Assembly: GCA_011525695.1 (NCBI GenBank)
Contig: WYBX01000073.1
Coordinates: 1 to 32,680, forward strand
Reading direction: 5' to 3'
DNA: 32,680 nt
DNA from: Verrucomicrobiia bacterium
GTDB taxonomy: Bacteria > Verrucomicrobiota > Verrucomicrobiia > Opitutales > Opitutaceae
The translations under genes and the position numbers were made by a program. The notes under the pieces are model-generated. The model saw only the letters and a program-made list of their open reading frames with translations, was not told the DNA's origin and did not search any database. Below, in pieces: positions 14,864-21,087 of this stretch (position 1 is its first letter; each line of letters starts with the position of its first letter).

Positions 14864-16630
14864 TTATTCGAGCCGCTGGGCCGCCAATCCGGGACGCTCG
14901 AACACCCTTCGCCCGTCCACCCAGGTCTGGAGCACCTGCGTCTCCTTGATGTCGTCCACCGGGCAGCGCAGCAGGTCCCGATCGATAATCACGAAATCGG
15001 CGCGCTTGCCCGGCTCGATCGATCCAATCTCCTTCTCCCGGAAGAGCAGGTGGGCGTTGTTGATCGTGTAGAAGCGGATTGCCTGCTCGCGCGTGAGCGC
15101 CTCCTCCGGGTGCAACTGGCCCTCGTACCACTTGGCCCGCCGCGTAATCGTCGTCCACATGCCCAGAAAGGGATTGTAGGGATTGATCGCCCGGGTATCG
15201 CCGATCTTCAGCATATGGTCGGAACCGCCGCCCGCCACCGCCCCGAGCGTGAAGGCCGTCCGCAGCGGCTGGAAGTACCGGAGCCGGTCATAGCCGAACT
15301 GCTTCACCAGGGTCCGCGTGTCGAGATAAAGCCAGGGCGGCTGGATATCCAGCACCACGCCGAGTTGCGCCGCCTGCTCCACCGTCTCCAGCGTCATGAA
15401 GTTCGAGTGCGAGATCCCCATTCGCAGGTCGCGAATCGGCCCGTGCTCCCGCGCCAGCCGCGTGTACGCGCGCACCAGTTCGGTGATCGCGCCGTCACCC
15501 ACGGCGTGCGCCGTGAACTGCATGCCGTGCTTCGCCACCCGCTCCACCATCGGATAAAGCCGTTCCGGCGGCACGTTGAGCACCCCCCGGTAATCGTCAT
15601 CAGTAATGCCATACATCTCACTCCGCCCCCAGGGCTTGAGCATGTAGGCGCTGCCCGTCAGCATCCCGCCATCCAGCCAGATCTTCGTCCCGATCAGCCG
15701 CAGCCAGGGATCCTCGCGCCGCAACGGGCTCGCCCCGATCTGATCGATCGCCGCCAGGATGGAATCCATCGCGCCCACGGTGGGGAACGTCTGCGACAGG
15801 CTCACCCGCACCGACAGGTCGCCCCGTTCCCGCAGCGTCGTGTACTGCGCGATCGTCGACGGGTTTGCGCCGCGATCCCCGATCGCCGTGAGCCCCACCT
15901 CGTTGTAGGCGCGGAGGAGCTGGCGCAGCCGGTCGTTGCGCAGCTGGTCGCTGGCCGACCGGTTGAGCGAGGTCTTGAGGAAGCGGGTCAGCCCCCGCAT
16001 CAGGCCCGTGGGATTGCCGCTGGCATCGAGTTCCATGTGGCCCGGCCCGCCGTCGGTGACCTTGAACTCGCGATTGAACCCGCTCTCCCTCATCCCGCGC
16101 GTGTTCAGCATCAGATCCGGGCCGGTCCGGAAGACCACCGGATGGTTTGGCGCCGCCGCATCGAGTTCCGCCCGCGTGGGGAAACGCGCCTCCCGCAAAC
16201 GCGTGATGAACACCTGCTGCAGCTGGATCCACTCCCCCGCCGGCACGACCTTCGCCCGGGCCCGGATGTAATCGAGCACCTCGGGAATCGTTTCCATCGT
16301 GGGGATCTCATGATCCACCTCGTGCATCGATGCGGCCGGCGCATGCACGTGCGAATCGATCAACCCGGGCAGGACCATCCGGCCGTGCAGTTCGTGGATG
16401 CGCGTCACCCCCTCCCGGGCGAGCGCCGTGATCGTGGCGTTCGGGCCGACTGCGACAATCCGGCCGTCGTGGACGGCGAAGGCCTCCTGGAGGCTGAAGC
16501 CGGCATCGGCCGTGACCACCTGCCCTCCCCGGTAAATGGCATCCGGCGCCGGCTCCTGGCCGGAGGCGGCAATGGCGGGCAGGAGCAGGAGAAGCCGCCC
16601 GGCGGCGGCGAAAAACTTCGGGGTGAGCAT
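14864..16630 (-). CDS. Exported amidohydrolase, YtcJ-like (amidohydrolase family 3)
   Basis: 588 aa from the ATG at 16630. Residues 1-24 form a signal peptide (MLTPKFFAAAGRLLLLLPAI, then AASGQ); the absence of a Cys after it argues against a lipoprotein. The metal-binding motif DSHVHAP (92-98) follows the N-terminal beta-sandwich (GGQVVTADAGFSLQEAFAV). Further conserved points of the YtcJ/NfdA type are KIWLDGGMLTG, HAVGDGAI, GISHSNFM and GGGSDHML. The C-terminal sandwich has GSIEPGKRADFVIIDRDL. Such enzymes hydrolyse amide or imide bonds of small metabolites; the substrate cannot be told. The frame is open upstream to 16777, but that part overlaps the divergent promoter region. It is convergent with hemA and divergent from the TIM-barrel gene (94 bp). 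Confidence 0.9.
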   Translation of the reverse strand: MLTPKFFAAAGRLLLLLPAIAASGQEPAPDAIYRGGQVVTADAGFSLQEAFAVHDGRIVAVGPNATITALAREGVTRIHELHGRMVLPGLIDSHVHAPAASMHEVDHEIPTMETIPEVLDYIRARAKVVPAGEWIQLQQVFITRLREARFPTRAELDAAAPNHPVVFRTGPDLMLNTRGMRESGFNREFKVTDGGPGHMELDASGNPTGLMRGLTRFLKTSLNRSASDQLRNDRLRQLLRAYNEVGLTAIGDRGANPSTIAQYTTLRERGDLSVRVSLSQTFPTVGAMDSILAAIDQIGASPLRREDPWLRLIGTKIWLDGGMLTGSAYMLKPWGRSEMYGITDDDYRGVLNVPPERLYPMVERVAKHGMQFTAHAVGDGAITELVRAYTRLAREHGPIRDLRMGISHSNFMTLETVEQAAQLGVVLDIQPPWLYLDTRTLVKQFGYDRLRYFQPLRTAFTLGAVAGGGSDHMLKIGDTRAINPYNPFLGMWTTITRRAKWYEGQLHPEEALTREQAIRFYTINNAHLLFREKEIGSIEPGKRADFVIIDRDLLRCPVDDIKETQVLQTWVDGRRVFERPGLAAQRLE

Positions 16631-16724
16631 GTGGGAGGTGGGAAGGCGGAGCGGAACGTAGCAAATTCGCGCCAGGCGTGCACGCGTTGTTGTATCCCGG
16701 CGCGAAGTTCCTTTCGATCGCAGC

Positions 16725-17537
16725 ATGTACTTCGGCATCTGCAACGAAATCTTCCAGGGTTGGTCGCTCGAGGACACTTTTGGCTACGCGAAAAAGGCGG
16801 GCTACGATGCCGTCGAGATCGCCCCGTTCACGATCACGCGCCAGGTCACCGACTTATCGGCGGCCGATCGCCAGCGAATCCGGGACACCGCGGCGAAGGC
16901 CCAAATCGCCATCAGCGGGCTCCATTGGGTGCTGGTCCAGACCGAAGGGATGTACCTGACGCACCCGGAGGCGGCGGTGCGGGACCGGACCGCCCGTTAT
17001 TTCTGCGATCTGGTCGACTGCTGCGCCGACGTCGGCGGCACCCGGATCATCGTGGGTTCGCCTAAGCAGCGCAACCTGATGGACGGCGTTACCTACCAGC
17101 AGGCCTGGGAATATGCCACCGGCGTCTTTCGCGATGCGGTCCGGCGGGCCGAGGATCGCGGCGTGGTGATCTGCTTTGAGCCGCTGGCGCCGGCGGAGAC
17201 GAATTTCATCAACACCGCCGAGGAGGGACGCCGGTTCGCCGCCCAGTTCCAAAGCCGCGGGATGAGCATCATCCTCGATGTGAAGGCGATGTCGTCGGAA
17301 GCCAAGCCCGTCCCGCAAATCATCCGGGAGAGCGCGGGCCGGTTCGAGTATTTCCACGCCAACGACACGAACCTGAAGGGTCCGGGATTCGGGGACGTCG
17401 ACTTCGTGCCGATCGTCGCCGCCCTGCGCGACGTCCGTTACGACGGGATGGTCAGCGTGGAGGTCTTCAAGTTCGAGGAGGGCCCGGAGGTCATCGCCAC
17501 GAAGAGTCGCGAGTACCTCCGAAAGGTGTTCGGCTAG
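16725..17537 (+). CDS. Sugar-phosphate isomerase/epimerase-like TIM-barrel protein
   Basis: 270 aa with an AP-endonuclease-2/xylose-isomerase-like TIM barrel. The expected metal ligands are visible: Glu152 (ICFEPLAP), Asp185 (IILDVKAM), His211 (YFHANDTN) and Glu246 (VSVEVFKF). The family includes hydroxypyruvate isomerases, tagatose epimerases and inosose isomerases; nothing here singles out one. No signal peptide, so cytoplasmic. Its TAG stop (17535-17537) lies inside the left end of a palindromic repeat. It is divergent from the exported amidohydrolase, and no partner in sugar metabolism is near. Confidence 0.88.
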   Translation: MYFGICNEIFQGWSLEDTFGYAKKAGYDAVEIAPFTITRQVTDLSAADRQRIRDTAAKAQIAISGLHWVLVQTEGMYLTHPEAAVRDRTARYFCDLVDCCADVGGTRIIVGSPKQRNLMDGVTYQQAWEYATGVFRDAVRRAEDRGVVICFEPLAPAETNFINTAEEGRRFAAQFQSRGMSIILDVKAMSSEAKPVPQIIRESAGRFEYFHANDTNLKGPGFGDVDFVPIVAALRDVRYDGMVSVEVFKFEEGPEVIATKSREYLRKVFG

Positions 17538-17625
17538 CAGCAGCCCATCGGACGGGCAGCCTGGCACCAGGATCTTTCAGCGTGCTTCCCGGCAACCTGG
17601 CGGGCCTCGCCGACGGGCTGCTGCT
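17534..17625. repeat. 92-bp palindromic dispersed repeat, copy 2
   Basis: It begins CTAGCAGCAGCCCATCGG and ends CCGACGGGCTGCTGCT. Aligned to the reverse complement of the copy at 2845-2933 it agrees over most of its length, with an identical CCGGCAACCTGGCGGGCCT block and a 3-bp (CAG) longer terminus. It sits between the convergent isomerase and TVP38-like genes and provides the TAG stop of the isomerase gene. Confidence 0.75.
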
Positions 17626-17680
17626 TTCACGAGCACGATTCCGTCGGTTACGGCTGCCGCGGTAAGATGCTGCATCCTCG

Positions 17681-18433
17681 TTAGGCCGGATGGTGCTTCC
17701 GGTGGTGCTCGCGCAGCCGCCAGATCACAAAGGCGCAGATTGCCACCTTCAGCACATCGAACGCGGCCAGGATGAGCAGCCCGCGACGGGTGGGATCGCC
17801 GCTCAGGTCCCCCAGGAAGATGGTGACATAGGAGCGCGCCACATAGATCGGCAGGCAAACCCAGAGCAGGAAGCGCAGCTTGATCCCGGCCAGGACCAGG
17901 AGGTAATTGCGAACAAAATACGGTAATCCCGGCAGCAGGGCGGCGATCACGCACACGAGCGCCTGCTCGTCGACCGGCACCTGCGGCAGGTGGTGGTGCC
18001 GCCGCGCGATCAGCCGCTCGATCGGGGCGCGGAGAATACTCCGGCCGATCAGGTAGGATCCCAGCAGGTGAACGAGCGTGACGGCCGCCACCAGCAGGCC
18101 GCCCAGCAGGATCCCGAAGCGCGCGCCAGCCACGAGGTAAACCACCCCAATCGGGAAGCCGACCACGGGCAGCAGCGCCATCAACGGGATGACCGCCGCC
18201 GGGTTGAGCCGTGCCATTGCCGTGCTGAGCCGCACGAAGGCGTTCTCCACGATTTCCCAGTCGAAATCCGTGAACACCAGGACGAGACCCGCCAGCAGGC
18301 CGGCAGCCGCGATGCCGGCGGCGGCCAGCCACCAAGTGCGCCGGTTCCGCGGTCCACTGAAGAGCAGGATGTGGCGGGCGGAGGGTCGGCGCGACCCAGC
18401 CCCGGATTTCTCGCCTGGCAGTTTGGAAGGCAT
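17681..18433 (-). CDS. TVP38/TMEM64 (DedA-superfamily) membrane protein
   Basis: 250 aa from the ATG at 18433; an ATG at 18457 is an alternative. Still earlier starts would overlap the divergent phospholipase D gene. Membrane segments lie near residues 34-54, 80-105, 108-132, 158-186, 188-206 and 217-239. The re-entrant-loop features of the family are visible as LMALLPVVGFPIG with GARFG, and LLPGLPYFVRNYLLVLAG. The N-terminus is basic and cytoplasmic-looking; the C-terminus ends in a His/Lys/Arg tail (REHHRKHHPA). DedA-superfamily proteins act in lipid scrambling or transport across the membrane. The divergent neighbour is a cardiolipin-synthase-like enzyme, which fits a shared role in membrane lipids (inference). 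Confidence 0.88.
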   Translation of the reverse strand: MPSKLPGEKSGAGSRRPSARHILLFSGPRNRRTWWLAAAGIAAAGLLAGLVLVFTDFDWEIVENAFVRLSTAMARLNPAAVIPLMALLPVVGFPIGVVYLVAGARFGILLGGLLVAAVTLVHLLGSYLIGRSILRAPIERLIARRHHHLPQVPVDEQALVCVIAALLPGLPYFVRNYLLVLAGIKLRFLLWVCLPIYVARSYVTIFLGDLSGDPTRRGLLILAAFDVLKVAICAFVIWRLREHHRKHHPA

Positions 18434-18535
18434 GGCGTATCGCGACAGACCGCGCATCCACCGGGAGGTGACACCCCATTCGCACCCCGGGAACCGCCCC
18501 TTTCGGGCTGGGTCAAGTGCCCTCACCTCACCCCC

Positions 18536-19888
18536 ATGCCCCGGATCCTGGAACGATTCCACCGTTTCCGCCAGCAGCGCCGGCCGGCCCGCCCCCCGCG
18601 CCGCCCGTCATCCCCCGCGCAGCGATCGCCCTGGTTCTGGCCCGGGATCGCCGCCGCCGTGGTGGTCGGATTCGGCCTGTATTTCTGGCTGACCTCGGCC
18701 CGCATCCTCGGCGAGCCCATCGCGGTGGATTACGGGCCCCGGGATGCCGCGTTCGTCAGCGCGATGGGTCCGGTGGTCGGCGCGGAATTCACCCAGGGCA
18801 ACCGCGTCCGGACCTACGTCAACGGCGACGAGTTCTTCCCCGCAATGCTCGAGGCCATTCGCGACGCAAAGCGCACGATCACGCTGGAAACCTACATCTG
18901 GACCTCGGGCCTGATCAGTGATCGTTTCATCGCGGCGCTCAGCGAGGCGGCCGGTAACGGCGTCAAGGTGCACGTGCTGGTCGACGGGATGGGCACGCTG
19001 AAGTTCAAGGAGGAGGACAAGCAGCGACTGCGGGATGCCGGTGTGCATGTGCTCACCTATGGCCGGGAGCACTGGTACGAGGTGAAACCGAACATCAACC
19101 ACCGCACCCACCGGAAGATTCTCGTGATTGACGGCGTCACCGGGTTCACCGGCGGCATGTGCATCGACGATCGCTGGCTCGGCAATGCGGATCACGAAAA
19201 GAGCTGGCGCGAGACGCAGGTCCGGGTTGACGGACCCGTCGTGCGCCAGATGCAGGCCGTGTTCGCGGCGAACTGGCTGCAGACGACCGGCGCGTTGCTG
19301 CTCGGAGAGGACTACTTTCCGGAGATCCGAATGGACGGCGACGCGATCGCCCATTGCTTCAAGAACGGACCGAACGAGAGTCCCGAGAGCACCCGGCTCG
19401 CCCACCTCTTCGCCATTGCTGCCGCCCGGGAATCAATCGACATCGCGCACGCCTACTTCGTCCCGGACGACCTGGCGATCAGCATGCTGATCGCGGCCCG
19501 CGAGCGCGGCGTCAGGATCCGGGTGATTGTGCCCGCGATCAACGACTCGCGGATTGGCCGCGCCGCCTCGCGCTCCCGCTGGGGACCGCTGCTGGCCGCC
19601 GGGGTGGAATTCCACCTCTACCAGCCGGCGATGTTCCACGTGAAGTCGATGATCGTGGATCGGGTGCTGGTGACCATCGGCTCCGCGAATTTCGACAACC
19701 GGTCTTTCGCGATCAACGACGAGATCACGCTGAACGTCCTCGATCCCGCCGCCGCTGCCGAGCACCACCGGATCTTCGAGGCGGATCTCGAGCGATCGGT
19801 GCCGCTGACGCTCGAGGAGTTCGAGGCCCGGCCGCTCTACATCAAGGCAACCGATCATCTGGCCGGGCTGCTGCGGTCGCAATTCTGA
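18536..19888 (+). CDS. Phospholipase D-like cardiolipin synthase (ClsB type)
   Basis: 450 aa from the ATG at 18536 (MPRILERFHR). A basic Arg/Pro-rich N-terminus is followed by one membrane segment (about 33-53, WFWPGIAAAVVVGFGLYFW). Two complete HKD phosphodiesterase motifs follow: HRKILVID (H192, K194, D199) with FTGG behind it, and HVKSMIVD (H368, K370, D375) followed by GSANFDNRS. LETYIWTSGLISD (117-129) is the usual opening of the PLD fold. One membrane anchor rather than two, and no extra N-terminal domain, resemble the ClsB group. It would join phosphatidyl groups to make cardiolipin at the inner membrane. A transphosphatidylase with another acceptor is possible. Confidence 0.92.
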   Translation: MPRILERFHRFRQQRRPARPPRRPSSPAQRSPWFWPGIAAAVVVGFGLYFWLTSARILGEPIAVDYGPRDAAFVSAMGPVVGAEFTQGNRVRTYVNGDEFFPAMLEAIRDAKRTITLETYIWTSGLISDRFIAALSEAAGNGVKVHVLVDGMGTLKFKEEDKQRLRDAGVHVLTYGREHWYEVKPNINHRTHRKILVIDGVTGFTGGMCIDDRWLGNADHEKSWRETQVRVDGPVVRQMQAVFAANWLQTTGALLLGEDYFPEIRMDGDAIAHCFKNGPNESPESTRLAHLFAIAAARESIDIAHAYFVPDDLAISMLIAARERGVRIRVIVPAINDSRIGRAASRSRWGPLLAAGVEFHLYQPAMFHVKSMIVDRVLVTIGSANFDNRSFAINDEITLNVLDPAAAAEHHRIFEADLERSVPLTLEEFEARPLYIKATDHLAGLLRSQF

Positions 19889-19897
19889 GAGCACGGG

Positions 19898-19958
19898 GCC
19901 ACGGCGTCCCGCCGTGGCAAAGCGTTCTGAAATGCGCTCCAGCGGCGGGACGCCGCTG
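19898..19958. repeat. Pair of adjacent perfect palindromes between convergent genes
   Basis: GCCACGGCG-TCC-CGCCGTGGC (19898-19918) and CAGCGGCG-GGA-CGCCGCTG (19940-19958) are perfect stems of 9 and 8 bp, each with a 3-base loop, 21 bp apart. The cores are inverted relative to each other (GGCGTCCCGCC versus GGCGGGACGCC), like a REP doublet. They start 9 bp after the cls stop and end 21 bp before the reductase stop, so they may terminate both genes. Confidence 0.7.
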
Positions 19959-19979
19959 CCTGGTTGAGCCGCGCCTTGT

Positions 19980-20543
19980 TCAGGTGAGCCGTGCCGCTGT
20001 CTTCACCAGCGCCGCGGCCACGGCATTCACATTCTTGCGTGCCCGCTCGTCCTTCAGCCGGCCTTCCTCGTCAAATGCCTTGTCCGCCTGGGGCAACACG
20101 CATTGGACCGGCACCACGTGGCAGCCGAGATGCGTCAACAACTGCCGGGCCAGCGTCATCGAGCGGATGCCCCCGAACATGCCCGGCGAGGCGGAGATCA
20201 CCGCCGCCACCTTGCCCTGCAGCGGATTCTCCTCCGCCCGCGTGCACCAATCGATGGCGTTCTTCAGCAGCGGCGTGATCTGCGAGTTGTATTCGGGGGA
20301 CGCGATCAGCAGCCCGTGATGTTCCGCGACCAGGGCCACCAGTTTCTGCGCGTTTCCCGGCATCCCGCCGGCGGCCTCGAGATCGCCATCGTAGAGCGGG
20401 ATGGGCAGATCCTTGAAATCCACGACCGTCACTTCCGCGCCAGCCTCGCGGCTCGCGGCCACCGCCGCTGCCAGCAGCTTTTTGTTGAGTGAGCCGCGAC
20501 GGGCGCTGCCGGAGAAGGCAAGGATTCGAATCGGGTTTGGCAT
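19980..20543 (-). CDS. NADPH-dependent FMN reductase
   Basis: 187 aa from the ATG at 20543 (MPNPIRILAFSGSARRGSLN). Flavodoxin-like fold: the FMN phosphate loop GSARRGSLNKK follows the first strand, DLPIPLYDGDLE comes mid-chain, and SPEYNSQITPLLKNAIDW is the diagnostic segment for chromate/azo/quinone reductases. GKVAAVISASPGMFGG follows. It is soluble and cytoplasmic. Likely quinone or xenobiotic reduction, with protection from oxidative stress as the usual view; the true substrate is unknown. It lies 38 bp after the receiver protein gene on the same strand and could be co-transcribed. Fourteen residues upstream are open, but the family similarity begins at this ATG. Confidence 0.92.
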   Translation of the reverse strand: MPNPIRILAFSGSARRGSLNKKLLAAAVAASREAGAEVTVVDFKDLPIPLYDGDLEAAGGMPGNAQKLVALVAEHHGLLIASPEYNSQITPLLKNAIDWCTRAEENPLQGKVAAVISASPGMFGGIRSMTLARQLLTHLGCHVVPVQCVLPQADKAFDEEGRLKDERARKNVNAVAAALVKTAARLT

Positions 20544-20581
20544 CCGGGAATGAAGCACAACCCGGCCGTCCGGCAACCCGT

Positions 20582-21004
20582 TCACAATCCCGATCGATGG
20601 TAACGCAGCCAGAAATCGCGGATCGCCGTGACCAGCTGGGTCAGCTCCGTGTAGGCCGAAGGTTTCACGACGTAGGCGTTGGCACCCGACTCGAGCGCAC
20701 GCTGGACGTCGGAGGGCTCATTGGACGAAGTCATCATGATCACGGGCAGCGTGGCCAGTCTCCGGCTGGCCCGGATCCATTGCAGGACTTCGATCCCGGA
20801 ACGGTAGGGCAGCTTGACGTCCATGAGCACCAGGCACGGGGATCCGGCACCCGACGCGTCCAACCCGGCCAGATACTCGACCGCCGCCTCGCCGTCGGAC
20901 AGCACCACCACGTCGTTGGAAACGCCGGCCGTCGTGAATGCGCGCTGCAGGAAAAACGCATCGTCCGAGCTGTCCTCGATCAGGAGAATCGGATGCTGGT
21001 TCAT
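20582..21004 (-). CDS. Single-domain response regulator (receiver only)
   Basis: 140 aa, all receiver domain, no output domain. The acidic pair E10/D11 (LLIEDSSDD), the phosphoacceptor D62 (LVLMDVKLP), the switch Thr92 (IMMTSS) and Lys114 (VVKPS) are all in place. The extended first loop and PYRSGIEVLQWIR are of the Rcp1 type, which often pairs with phytochrome-like or GAF-containing histidine kinases. No kinase is adjacent. The GAF-GAF kinase at 26899 is the only one in the window and is a possible but unproven partner. It lies 83 bp after valS, same strand. Confidence 0.92.
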   Translation of the reverse strand: MNQHPILLIEDSSDDAFFLQRAFTTAGVSNDVVVLSDGEAAVEYLAGLDASGAGSPCLVLMDVKLPYRSGIEVLQWIRASRRLATLPVIMMTSSNEPSDVQRALESGANAYVVKPSAYTELTQLVTAIRDFWLRYHRSGL

Positions 21005-21087
21005 TTCGGTCCGGAATTAAACGTGCCCCGCTGCTCGTGGTCAGGCTCCTGGGCTGCAGCGAGCGGCTCCGGGATGTGCTCCACCGC

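Noticed and set aside
14825..17065. A 746-codon open frame on the plus strand opposite the amidohydrolase
   Set aside because: Low-complexity, His/Arg/Pro-rich, no domain; it covers the real amidohydrolase and its signal peptide in antisense.
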